This document shows, piece after piece, positions 20,797 through 27,431 of a stretch of 40,358 nt of DNA. The notes beneath the pieces were generated by a model. It was not told where the DNA came from, made no database searches, and was given only the letters and a program-made list of their open reading frames with translations. The position numbers and the translations under genes are program-made. Source of the DNA: a virus; IMG/VR virus record IMGVR_UViG_3300042317_001266, positions 1-40,358 of that record. One strand, 5' to 3'. Every line of letters begins with the position of its first letter. Within the stretch, counting starts at the first letter, position 1.

Positions 20797-21020
20797 TTCC
20801 CCCGCTGCGTGGGGGGTGGCACACCCCGCCGCGTGGGGGTGACGCAAAACGCTACACCCCACCCGGCAGGGGGGGTCCTTCCGCCTCCTCCGCCGCCCTG
20901 CCCCCGGCTGCGAACTCCACTTTAGCGTCGAGTCCGTGCGCGCCCTGCCAAATTCTTCGACTGCTAGACCGAAAAACTTTTCACGCGTAGGATTCGACCC
21001 ACCCAAACGAGGAGCGTGAA

Positions 21021-21452
21021 ATGATGCGAATTCTCGCGGTAATCGCCCTGCTTCTGCCGGCGCTCTCGGCCGCCGACGAGCCGAAGCGGGCCGGAATGGT
21101 CGAAGCGAAAACGAAGGCCGTCGAGCCGAAGATCGACAAGGCCGTGGCGAGGATGCAGGCGGCAATCGCCCTGGTCGAAAACGACGAATGGCTCGCGGAA
21201 ATCGCCCACGATGCCGCGACGACCGGCCGCTACAAGACCCCGAAGCTGCCGGACGGCGTGGTCGTGACCGTCATCATCCACGAATCGTCTGAAAAAAACC
21301 CTTTCGGCCGTATTCCGACGCCGAAAGCACGCGGAAACGGTGCCGAAATGATCCAAGTGGCCTACAAGGTGGCCGAGGGCAAGCGCGGCGCAAAGCGGGC
21401 GATCATGTGGGTCGACAAGCAAAAAATCGACTACAAGCGACTCAGGCCGTAG
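21021..21452 (+). CDS. secreted protein in the lysogeny region
   Basis: A 143-residue protein with a clear Sec signal peptide (MMRILAVIALLLPALSA, cleavage predicted before ADEP). The mature part is basic, with a helix rich in Glu/Lys/Ala (VEAKTKAVEPKIDKAVARMQAAIALVENDEW) and a C-terminal alpha-beta section (GVVVTVIIHESSEKNPFGR, then YKVAEGKRGAKRAIMWVDKQKIDYKRLRP). GAGGAG precedes the first ATG. It stands alone between the non-coding region and the integrase, with an 11-bp convergent overlap. Lone secreted genes next to the integrase are often expressed from the prophage (morons). Function unknown. Confidence 0.6.
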   Translation: MMRILAVIALLLPALSAADEPKRAGMVEAKTKAVEPKIDKAVARMQAAIALVENDEWLAEIAHDAATTGRYKTPKLPDGVVVTVIIHESSEKNPFGRIPTPKARGNGAEMIQVAYKVAEGKRGAKRAIMWVDKQKIDYKRLRP

Positions 21453-22344
21453 GTCGGCCCATCGCCGGCGGCGGATCGACGCCGAGCGGCCGCGGAAATA
21501 CGCGATTTCGGGCGACAATCGTCGGGTCAACGTAACTGTCGTAGGCGATGCGGCTGCCCGGCGCGTGCCCCAACTGGACGCTCGCGGCCCCCTGCTGCTG
21601 CAGTTCGCAGTCGGTCGAGCTCGAGCGGCGGAGCCACTTCCACGTCCCGGGCCGAATCCCGGCCTTGAGCACCAGGCGGTCGAGCTGGTCGAGGAACGTC
21701 TCCCGGCTCGACGGCCACGGGACAACTAGCGGGCGTTGACATACGTCAAGCGATGCCCGAAGGGCCGCCATAGTGGCCTCGGACAGCCGGAACGTGACGA
21801 CGCGGCCCGTTTTGCTCTGCGTCCATGAGGCGAACCCGTCCGGCCGGATCGCCGAGACGGGAATCGCGATCAAATCGCCCCACCGGACACCGGAATCCCA
21901 GGCGACGCGGACGGCCAGATCCCACCAGACGCTCCGGCGGAGCCCGCACTTGTGCCACCGCGGCAGCGTGCGGCAGGCGGCCAGCAACTTCTCGACCTCC
22001 TCGAGCGTCCAGCACTGGACGACCGGCCTCGCACACCGGACGGAGCGAATCCTCCGCCCTGGCGGCTCGCAGAGCCCCTCATCGGCGGCCGCCCGCCAGA
22101 GGGAAAGCACTTGGGCCTTCTTTGAGCGGACTGTGTACGGGCGTACAGTTGCCGCGTAATCGCGGAGCCACGCCGAGACGCTCTGCGTATCAAGTTCTTG
22201 GAGTGGGACAGGCCCACCCGCCCACCGCTCGAAAAGCTCCGCCGCCATGCGGTACTGGCGAAGCGTCTCAGGTCGGCAGTCGTGGAGCAGGCCGTAGTCG
22301 CGAGCGTAGTCGCCCAACGTCCGCGGGCCGGAGCGGCAATACAT
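21442..22344 (-). CDS. int: tyrosine recombinase / phage integrase
   Basis: A 300-residue site-specific recombinase. The N-terminal SAM-like core-binding region spans about residues 8-95 (ETLRQYRMAAELFERWAG, TVRSKKAQVLSLWRAA). The catalytic domain has SGVRWGDL with R154, SKTGR with K178, the box II region WLRR (R240), LGH (H260) and the nucleophile in IAYDSYVD (Y268 or Y271). The His of the usual HxxR is replaced by Trp or Lys, which some integrases tolerate. The gene ends near the attachment site side of the lysogeny region and starts about 200 bp from the tRNA-derived att core, the usual int-attP order. Confidence 0.9.
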   Translation of the reverse strand: MYCRSGPRTLGDYARDYGLLHDCRPETLRQYRMAAELFERWAGGPVPLQELDTQSVSAWLRDYAATVRPYTVRSKKAQVLSLWRAAADEGLCEPPGRRIRSVRCARPVVQCWTLEEVEKLLAACRTLPRWHKCGLRRSVWWDLAVRVAWDSGVRWGDLIAIPVSAIRPDGFASWTQSKTGRVVTFRLSEATMAALRASLDVCQRPLVVPWPSSRETFLDQLDRLVLKAGIRPGTWKWLRRSSSTDCELQQQGAASVQLGHAPGSRIAYDSYVDPTIVARNRVFPRPLGVDPPPAMGRPTA

Positions 22345-22550
22345 GGTTGCTAGTCAAGGCTATGCCCTCGCCTGGTCCGCCAGACCCGTCGAGGACTCCC
22401 CCACGGCGAGCATCCTGCCGCCGGGTGATACCGCCATCTTCCAGATGGTTTCCTGCCGGTCAAAACCCCCGCAAAACCCGAATGTCCGCTACTCGGCACC
22501 GTTTGTCAGAGCAGTTGAATTTCAGTTCTGTAGATCGTTTTTTCGGTTCC
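22345..22550. other. non-coding left flank of attachment site
   Basis: The 331-bp gap between integrase and repressor starts here. It holds CCATCT-TCC-AGATGG (a 6-bp inverted repeat near 22431-22446) and an A/T-rich run before the att core, as expected for integrase arm and host-factor binding. A 70-residue plus-strand frame crosses it but lacks coding character. Confidence 0.45.
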
Positions 22551-22606
22551 AGTAGAGCATCGGTCTACGGAACCGAAGGTTGCTGGTTCGAGCCCAGCGG
22601 GGTGTA
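22551..22606 (+). other. attP: phage attachment site: 3' part of tRNA-Arg(ACG)
   Basis: The sequence folds as the 3' two-thirds of a tRNA. D-stem 3' strand GAGC (22555-22558), anticodon stem TCGGT/ACCGA around loop CTACGGA (anticodon ACG, 22567-22569), 5-base variable loop AGGTT, T arm GCTGG-TTCGAGC-CCAGC, acceptor 3' strand GGGGTGT and discriminator A at 22606. The matching 5' acceptor (ACACCCC) and D-stem 5' strand are absent, so it is not a functional tRNA gene. Temperate phages carry such 3' tRNA pieces as attP cores so that integration restores the host tRNA. Confidence 0.8.
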
Positions 22607-22608
22607 TT

Positions 22609-22664
22609 GCCGTCAGTGAACCCTACGGGTCGCGTGACGGCTAGGCAAATTGCGTAGAGTTCAC
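22609..22664. promoter_or_regulatory. two interleaved inverted repeats before the repressor
   Basis: GCCGTCA (22609-22615) pairs with TGACGGC (22635-22641). GTGAACCCTAC (22616-22626) pairs with GTAGAGTTCAC (22654-22664) with one mismatch. They may be integrase arm sites, operators for the repressor promoter, or a leader RNA fold covering the ribosome binding region. Confidence 0.45.
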
Positions 22665-22675
22665 GGAGGAGTCGA

Positions 22676-22909
22676 ATGGTCAGCAGGCACCCGGGCGGCA
22701 GGCCGCGGCAGATCAAGGTGTGCGAGCTTGGCAAGCGCATCGAGCAGATGGCGGCCACCCGAGGATGGAACCGCTCCGACCTTGCTAGCCGTGCTGGCAT
22801 CACGCCCGTCTCGATGTGGGCACTGTGCGTCGGCAAGTCCAAGCCAAAGTTTGAAACGATCTGCAAGATCGCAGACGCTCTCGGCGTCCCAGTAACAAAG
22901 CTGCGGTAG
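22676..22909 (+). CDS. XRE-family HTH repressor
   Basis: A 77-residue Cro/C1-type protein: LGKRIEQMAATRGWNRSDLASRAGITPVSMWALCVGKSKPKFETICKIADALGVPVTKL is a complete five-helix XRE domain, with recognition helix about residues 44-53. A short basic N-terminal arm (MVSRHPGGRPRQIK) precedes it. There is no peptidase or oligomerisation domain, so control of lysogeny would not be through self-cleavage. GGAGGAG lies seven bases before the ATG. Downstream, the strong promoter at 22950 is overlapped by a 13-bp inverted repeat, the obvious candidate target. Confidence 0.8.
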   Translation: MVSRHPGGRPRQIKVCELGKRIEQMAATRGWNRSDLASRAGITPVSMWALCVGKSKPKFETICKIADALGVPVTKLR

Positions 22910-22933
22910 ACGCTTTTTCAGAAAAATTATCTC

Positions 22934-22978
22934 CACCTAAAAACTCCTGTTGACTGAGTTATTAGGTGTGCCTATGAT
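22934..22978 (+). promoter_or_regulatory. early promoter overlapped by palindromic operator
   Basis: TTGACT (22950-22955), 17-bp spacer, TATGAT (22973-22978). The arms CACCTAAAAACTC (22934-22946) and GAGTTATTAGGTG (22956-22968) are a 13-bp inverted repeat with one mismatch around CTGTTGACT, covering the -35 box. Repressor binding here would block rightward early transcription. Confidence 0.75.
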
Positions 22979-23089
22979 CCCCGCCATGCGATGCCGATTG
23001 CCGGCATCACGACCCCATGGCGAGGGACCGCCGGATGGCAAGCAGAGAAGACAAGCCAGCGGCCTCCCTCATTTCGCAAGGAGGCCGAA

Positions 23090-23308
23090 ATGGAATTGCA
23101 GGACAGCAATGCAGGTCGCAGGGGAGGAAAGTTTCGCCCTGTCGAGGATCCCACGTTGGAGCAGATCGCCGAGCGCTGCTTGGAAGTTCAGGCCAAGTGG
23201 AGCGAGCGGGAGAAGCTGAATCGCTCCGGCATGACTCGGTTTCTGTGGCGGCCGCAGCGTATCACGTTCGATCTCGAGCGAATGTCTGTGCAAGAGTCAT
23301 TCACCTAG
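23090..23308 (+). CDS. hypothetical protein, first gene after early promoter
   Basis: A 72-residue protein. The start ATG is set by AAGGAGG six bases upstream. DPTLEQIAERCLEVQAKWSEREKLNRSGM (about residues 20-48) is an amphipathic helix pair that I have seen in short planctomycete proteins, where it may contact other proteins. The last third (TRFLWRPQRITFDLERMSVQESFT) is basic and not recognised. It is the first product expected from the repressor-controlled promoter. A second frame opens across its end (see 23281). Confidence 0.5.
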   Translation: MELQDSNAGRRGGKFRPVEDPTLEQIAERCLEVQAKWSEREKLNRSGMTRFLWRPQRITFDLERMSVQESFT

Positions 23309-23652
23309 CCGAAAGCCTTGCCCGCCGCGCCCATCTCTGCCAGGGGTGTGACGCTACCGCACCCCTGGCGAGCTGGGATTCGGCCCATCTTGACCTCGAC
23401 CAGCGAATCACGGCCAACGACCCGGCTGCCATGTTCGACGTGATCGTCGAGGCCATCTGGGAGTTGGGCGAAATCCGAGACGCGGTCGACCGCGACCTCG
23501 TTTCACCGTCGGGGCCGCTGATGGGTGGCCGCGGGACGCTCGCGAGGCTCGCGGAATTGCGCGAGCGGGCAGCGGGCGGATTCGCATTGTTCGCACAAGG
23601 AGACGGCGGGCTTGGAGGCCAGCCGGAAGGAGCCGCAGAGGAGCGGCGTTAG
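23281..23652 (+). CDS. hypothetical protein, start unresolved
   Basis: The frame one base behind the preceding gene has coding character (high third-position GC) from about 23290 to the TAG at 23650-23652: ARVIHLAESLARRAHLCQGC, then DLDQRITANDPAAMFDVIVEAIWELGEIRDAVDRDLVSPSG. No start codon with a ribosome binding site exists near the beginning. The first ATG (23434) would discard convincing sequence, and GTG 23197 begins in shadow sequence. It may begin from a rare codon, be joined to the previous gene by a -1 shift, or be broken. The coordinates give the coding-like span, not a proven start. Confidence 0.4.
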   Translation, partial: NVCARVIHLAESLARRAHLCQGCDATAPLASWDSAHLDLDQRITANDPAAMFDVIVEAIWELGEIRDAVDRDLVSPSGPLMGGRGTLARLAELRERAAGGFALFAQGDGGLGGQPEGAAEERR

Positions 23653-23710
23653 CAGGATTGACGGCCGGCAAGCCAAGGCAGGCAAGCCGGCAGTTAGCAA
23701 GGAGGCGATC

Positions 23711-23938
23711 GTGCTGGTTCTGTCGAGAAAGCCTGGCGAGTCGTTGGTGTTCCCAGATTTGGGCATCAGCGTCTTCGTCTGTGAGACGCGAGGCGATCGC
23801 GTCCGCCTGGGCATAGTTGCCCCCGACGGCGTGCTCGTCCTCCGCGACGAAGTCTTGCAGCGGATTCGCCTTGGCGAGCCGCTGCGTCAAAGGCCGTCCG
23901 ATGGATCGGGCGGAAGGAGCGTGGCACCAAAGGAGTAG
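23711..23938 (+). CDS. csrA: CsrA-family RNA-binding regulator
   Basis: A 75-residue protein with a GTG start and AAGGAGG four to six bases upstream. It follows the CsrA consensus: MLVLSRKPGESLVF, SVFVCETRGDRVRLGIVAP and GVLVLRDEVLQRI, including the Arg before the acidic pair that contacts GGA-containing RNA. CsrA dimers bind GGA motifs at ribosome binding sites and change translation or stability. A C-terminal extension of about 17 residues (Ser/Gly-rich) is not in typical members. It heads the early operon, so it could reprogram host or phage translation soon after infection. The target is unknown. Confidence 0.85.
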   Translation: MLVLSRKPGESLVFPDLGISVFVCETRGDRVRLGIVAPDGVLVLRDEVLQRIRLGEPLRQRPSDGSGGRSVAPKE

Positions 23939-23940
23939 CT

Positions 23941-24168
23941 ATGGGCCAGTGGGACTCAGAAATGAGGTCGGCGGTCGCCGTGAGGCTTCTCGCGAAGCAC
24001 ACAAGGACGACCGCGACGTTGATGGAAGTGATGCGGGCGGCGGAAAAACTGGCAGCGGAAAGCCGTCCGGTCGCTCGCGGGATTTACGAGATCAAGCCGG
24101 AATCGCTCTTGAGCCTGCGGACATCGCTGGCGGCGGCCCGGCAACACATGGAAAGGGATTCCAAATGA
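23941..24168 (+). CDS. hypothetical helical protein
   Basis: A 75-residue protein (MGQWDSEMRSAVAVRLLAKHTRTTATLMEVMRAAEKLAAESRPVARGIYEIKPESLLSLRTSLAAARQHME), all-helical and without known motifs. AAGGAG precedes the ATG by six bases. It lies between csrA and the Sak4-like ATPase and overlaps the ATPase start (ATGA), so it may serve the recombination module. Confidence 0.45.
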   Translation: MGQWDSEMRSAVAVRLLAKHTRTTATLMEVMRAAEKLAAESRPVARGIYEIKPESLLSLRTSLAAARQHMERDSK

Positions 24169-25082
24169 CAATTTCGATTCGCAAAGCAAAGCGGTCGGCC
24201 ACGAAACTGCGACTGCTCACGACCGGCCCGAGTGGCGCCGGCAAGACCTACGGCAGTTTGCTCGTGGCCAAGGGGCTCGGCTGCAAGAACATCGTCGTGA
24301 TCGACACGGAGCAAGGCTCTAGCGATCTCTACGACACGCTGGCTGACTTCAATGTCATCGACCTCGCCCCGCCGTTCACGCCGGAGCGATACATCGAGGC
24401 GATACAGACGGCGGAGCAGGCCGGGGCCGACTGCATCATCATCGACAGTATTTCGCACGAGTGGAACGGCAAGGGTGGCTGCCTCGAGCTGGTGGACGAG
24501 ATCGCCAAGGCGAAATTCAGGGGCAACACTTGGTCGGCCTACTCGGAAATCACCCCGCGGCACCGGGCCTTCATCGACGCAATGCTGCGGTCGAGTGCCC
24601 ACATCATCGCGACCGGGCGGGCGAAAACTGAGACGGCGCAAGTCGACGACGGGGGCAGGAAGAAGGTCGTCAAGTTGGGCATGAAGCTCGAAAGCCGCGA
24701 CGGTGCGGAATACGAATTCACGCTCTGCCTCGACATCGTCCACGACGGCCACTTCGCGGTGGCAAGCAAGGACAGGACGGGGCTTTTCGGCGGCGACCCG
24801 AAGCCGATCACGGAGGAAACCGGCCGACGGCTCGCGGCGTGGCTGGCCGGCGGCGAGTCTCGCCAGCCGGAGCCGGAGGCCAAGGGCGACGACGGTCTTT
24901 TCAAGAAGGCGGCCGACGCGATCGACGCGGCCGACTCCGTCAAGAAGATCGCCCCGATCTCGAAGCGGATCGACGCCCTGGTGGCCGACGGCACGCTCTC
25001 GAGCGAGCAGTGGTCGGCCCTCACCGACAAGGTCGACGCCAAGCTCCGCGAGCTGACGGAAAGCGAGGCTTCGAATGTCTGA
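24165..25082 (+). CDS. RecA-like AAA ATPase (AAA_24, Sak4-like)
   Basis: A 305-residue ATPase: Walker A GPSGAGKT (residues 21-28), an acidic VIDTEQGSSD after the second strand, Walker B CIIIDS (D94), a sensor-like region HIIATGRAKTETAQ (about residues 146-160) and ASKDRTGLFG near residue 203. This order matches phage AAA_24 proteins related to Sak4, which promote single-strand annealing with an SSB partner. The C-terminal ~90 residues (after GGESRQPEPEAKGDDGLF) form a separate helical region. The SSB-like gene at 26439 and the Hjc-like nuclease at 28532 lie in the same operon, consistent with a recombination module. Confidence 0.8.
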   Translation: MTISIRKAKRSATKLRLLTTGPSGAGKTYGSLLVAKGLGCKNIVVIDTEQGSSDLYDTLADFNVIDLAPPFTPERYIEAIQTAEQAGADCIIIDSISHEWNGKGGCLELVDEIAKAKFRGNTWSAYSEITPRHRAFIDAMLRSSAHIIATGRAKTETAQVDDGGRKKVVKLGMKLESRDGAEYEFTLCLDIVHDGHFAVASKDRTGLFGGDPKPITEETGRRLAAWLAGGESRQPEPEAKGDDGLFKKAADAIDAADSVKKIAPISKRIDALVADGTLSSEQWSALTDKVDAKLRELTESEASNV

Positions 25083-25905
25083 GCACTACGAAACATTCGT
25101 TTCCGTCGCCATCGACTACCTCTCGCAGCGGAGCGTCTCGCGACACTACTCCGAGAACGTCACGCGGATCGCGACGCGGGCCGGGGCGATCTCAACGGAG
25201 CGGGTCAACGCGTTCCTCAAGTGGCGTCTCGAGCAGGTTTCCACCGTCACGGCCAAGGCCGAGCGGGTGGTGCTGCTCTCGCTCTGGCGGGCCGCCTACG
25301 AGGCCGGCAAGGTGAACGACCCGCCGCGAGGCGTGTTGCGGATCAAGGCAAAGCGGCCGCCCACGCGGGCGTGGACCGTCGAGGAAATGCGGAGGGCCAT
25401 CGCCAAGACCGACGAGGTCCGCGGGCGAACCCTGCGGAACGGAGCCGATCTCGGTGCGTTTCTCAAGTGCTGGCTGCTGCTTGGCTACGAGAGCGGTGCC
25501 CGGCGGGGCGACATCTTCTCGTTCACAAGCCAGCACCTCGACGGCGACGTGCTCCGCTGGACGATGGCGAAGACGGGCGACCCAATGACCAAGCATCTGT
25601 CGCCGGCCTGCCTGCGGGCTTGCTGGGAAATGCTCGAGCAATCGCCCGATGGCAGCATTTTGGCCTGGGTCGTTCAGCGGCGTCGTGCGGCGATTCTGCT
25701 CAAGGAGCATCTAGACCGCTGCGGCATGGTGGGCTCGAGCAAGTTCCTGCGGCGATCTGGGGCGACCCATATCGAGATTGAGTCGCCGGGCCTCGCCACT
25801 CGCCATCTGGGCCACAGGACGGCGGCGCTCGCCAGCCAGGCCTATCTGGATTGGGGCCAGATTCGCAAGTGCAGCCCGCAAACCCCCGTGCTGGTGGCGT
25901 CATGA
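25075..25905 (+). CDS. second tyrosine recombinase, within the replication operon
   Basis: A 276-residue protein with the full catalytic set: ESGARRGDI (R143 or R144), AKTGD (K166), FLRRSG (R226/R227), HLGH (H247) and ASQAYLDW with nucleophile Y257. As in the first integrase, the His of HxxR is missing. It shares with it LSLWRAA, WT.EEM, SGxRxGD and LRRS, so the two appear related to each other. The core-binding domain is short. It starts inside the ATPase gene by an 8-bp overlap and no att-like repeats flank it. It may resolve genome multimers or invert a segment, and is unlikely to be the lysogenic integrase. Confidence 0.8.
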   Translation: MSEHYETFVSVAIDYLSQRSVSRHYSENVTRIATRAGAISTERVNAFLKWRLEQVSTVTAKAERVVLLSLWRAAYEAGKVNDPPRGVLRIKAKRPPTRAWTVEEMRRAIAKTDEVRGRTLRNGADLGAFLKCWLLLGYESGARRGDIFSFTSQHLDGDVLRWTMAKTGDPMTKHLSPACLRACWEMLEQSPDGSILAWVVQRRRAAILLKEHLDRCGMVGSSKFLRRSGATHIEIESPGLATRHLGHRTAALASQAYLDWGQIRKCSPQTPVLVAS

Positions 25906-26249
25906 TGAACGACATCGAAAAGTCGCCGGCAAACCGGACGTTCCGCGAATTCATCGAATTTGAGGCGGCGCAGCACGACCCGCTCGACCGCGAGTTTGCG
26001 GTCAAGCGTATGTGCGGACCGCGGGCAGTGAAGGGGCGTCCAGCGACGCTTCCGCAACTGACTGACGAGCAGATCGTTGAGGCGGCCAGTTGCCTCTACC
26101 ACCACCTGCTCTCCCTGCAGGAGTGCATGGCGACCGACGAGAAATGCACCTGGCGGCTGACGACCGTCAACGCATGGCTTGGGGCACGCTCGGCGATCAA
26201 GCGGGCGGCGACGTTCACGCGAAAGGAGGAGCCGGATGCTGTGGCATGA
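25902..26249 (+). CDS. hypothetical protein in recombination operon
   Basis: A 115-residue protein starting inside the preceding stop (ATGATGA). It is acidic and helical, with FREFIEFEAAQHDPLDREFAVKRMCGP and a second part LTDEQIVEAASCLYHHLLSLQECMATDEKCTWRLTTVNAWLGARSAIKRA. Three Cys and several Trp suggest a compact domain. No family was recognised. Its operon position suggests a role in DNA metabolism. Confidence 0.45.
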   Translation: MMNDIEKSPANRTFREFIEFEAAQHDPLDREFAVKRMCGPRAVKGRPATLPQLTDEQIVEAASCLYHHLLSLQECMATDEKCTWRLTTVNAWLGARSAIKRAATFTRKEEPDAVA

Positions 26250-26442
26250 CCGATCGCGGTGGCAGGCCCGCCGCGATGAGCAAGCAAAGAAGGTCGAGAC
26301 GATGACAGCGTTGATTGAGTCGTTCAAGCGTGGCGAGCTCTCGTACACGCGGCTGGCCGACAAGATCGACGAGGTAGTGAACGGTGAAACCGACAGCATC
26401 GTGCGAGTCGGCGAAGCACACAAGTTGGAGATCAAATCGTGA
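26236..26442 (+). CDS. small helical protein upstream of SSB-like gene
   Basis: A 68-residue protein (MLWHDRSRWQARRDEQAKKVETMTALIESFKRGELSYTRLADKIDEVVNGETDSIVRVGEAHKLEIKS), basic then acidic and helical throughout. GGAGGAG lies four to five bases before the ATG. It overlaps the SSB-like start (GTGA). No known family. It may assist DNA binding. Confidence 0.45.
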   Translation: MLWHDRSRWQARRDEQAKKVETMTALIESFKRGELSYTRLADKIDEVVNGETDSIVRVGEAHKLEIKS

Positions 26443-26945
26443 GCATGGATTGGACGACGTTTTTCACGGATGACGAACCGAAGCAAGGCCCGGCCGCGGT
26501 CGAGGCCGATATGCCGATCCTGCCGGAAGGCACGCACACCGGCGAGATCAAGGTCGCGCTCATCCAGCAAAAGGAATGGGCCAAGAGTGACGTGAACCCA
26601 AACGGCGAGTGTCTCACGGTCAAGGTGGCCGTGACGAACTACCGGCCGATCTGGGAGTCGATCCCCTGCCACTACACCGGCAAGGTCGCCGCGCTCTGCC
26701 GGGCCGCGAGGATCGAGCCGCCGACGAAGACGAACCCCAAGTTCGACGAGGCATCGCTCGCCGGCCAGTTCGTCACGTTCAAGAGCCTGCTCGCGATCTC
26801 GAAGAAGGGCAACGAGTTCGTGAAGGTCGAGCAGTGGCAGCCGAGCACGGCGCCGCTGCCGGCCGCGATCAAGAACGCAGCGCCGCGGAAGACGGCCGCC
26901 GCCAAGCTCTCCGCCGCCACGCCGGAGGACGACATTCCGTTTTGA
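26439..26945 (+). CDS. SSB-like protein with DDIPF C-terminal tip
   Basis: A 168-residue protein. The core (residues 20-130) alternates strands typical of an OB fold (GTHTGEIKVALIQQKEWAKSD, ECLTVKVAVTNYRPIWESIPCHY, FVTFKSLLAISKKGNEFVKVEQW). An Ala/Pro/Lys linker leads to the terminal EDDIPF, which reproduces the conserved acidic tip of bacterial SSB that recruits repair and replication partners. The core does not obviously match canonical SSB, so I call it SSB-like. The Sak4-type ATPase two genes upstream supports a single-strand annealing module. A GTG start overlaps the previous stop, and ATG 26445 is an alternative. Confidence 0.7.
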   Translation: MSMDWTTFFTDDEPKQGPAAVEADMPILPEGTHTGEIKVALIQQKEWAKSDVNPNGECLTVKVAVTNYRPIWESIPCHYTGKVAALCRAARIEPPTKTNPKFDEASLAGQFVTFKSLLAISKKGNEFVKVEQWQPSTAPLPAAIKNAAPRKTAAAKLSAATPEDDIPF

Positions 26946-27107
26946 TCCATCCACCCCGCCGTGGGTTCGCTGCGTTCATCAGCGAAATCGGCCGCTGCGC
27001 CCTTTTGAGGCGTTACATCGAAGGGCTGCCATCCAGCGGTTTTTACCTTCCGCCGCGGGGCTGGCCGGGTGCCGCACGAGACGCGGCCAATACACGGGAG
27101 AAGACCA

Positions 27108-27431
27108 ATGCCGACGTTCGTGGAAGCCAATTGCGATCTGCCGCTGTTCGCGGCGTGTCGCCGCAGCGATCCGCCGACGAGCCGCGCGGCCGCGAGCATG
27201 GCCGGCGGGCTGCGGGCGGACCATCAACGGAAAATCCTTGACAGTCTTGGTCAAGGTGCGGCGGGTGCAAGCGAGATCGCGGCCCGGTGCGGCCTGGACG
27301 CTCACCAAGTCGGCAAGCGTCTCGGCGAAATGGGCCGGGCGGGGTTGATCCAGACGACCGGCCGCACGGTGCGGTCGGCGACCGGGCGGCCGGAAAGGGA
27401 ATGGACGAAGGGAGTCGTCGATGGCCGGTGA
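27108..27431 (+). CDS. winged-helix DNA-binding protein
   Basis: A 107-residue protein. QRKILDSLGQGAAGASEIAARCGLDAHQVGKRLGEMGRAGLIQTTGRTVRSATGRPEREW (residues 48-106) has the MarR/Lrp-like order: helix, HTH with recognition helix HQVGKRLGEM, then a wing. The N-terminus has two Cys (NCDLPLFAACRRS). The ATG at 27108 follows GGGAG. It ends 11 bp inside the replication gene. It may regulate the operon or load the replication protein. A 162-bp gap with no clear gene lies upstream. Confidence 0.6.
   Translation: MPTFVEANCDLPLFAACRRSDPPTSRAAASMAGGLRADHQRKILDSLGQGAAGASEIAARCGLDAHQVGKRLGEMGRAGLIQTTGRTVRSATGRPEREWTKGVVDGR

Larger units (their letters stand above)
20464..21020. other. non-coding region rich in inverted repeats
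   Basis: From the promoter at 20408 to the gene at 21021, about 585 bp, no reading frame looks coding: the open frames have GC-driven shadow composition and no ribosome binding sites. It contains an ATTCCGG/CCGGAAT inverted pair near 20479-20508, a nested stem-loop (20546-20601), a perfect 12-bp palindrome (20769-20796), GGGGTG-GCA-CACCCC (20813-20827) and GCGTGGGGG direct repeats. A control region, origin or structured RNA is possible. None is shown. Confidence 0.5.

Noticed and set aside
20199-20990. 263-residue plus-strand frame in the non-coding region
   Set aside because: Crosses the inverted repeats and the minus-strand promoter at 20408, has no ribosome binding site and shows compositional shadow sequence.
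22551-22606. A complete tRNA-Arg gene
   Set aside because: The 5' acceptor strand and the D-stem 5' strand are missing, so it is the 3' part only.
22522-22866. 114-residue minus-strand reading frame crossing the repressor and the tRNA-like sequence
   Set aside because: It reads RWARTSNLRFRRPMLY and similar, the well-known spurious translation of the antisense of a tRNA. It also lies over the XRE gene.
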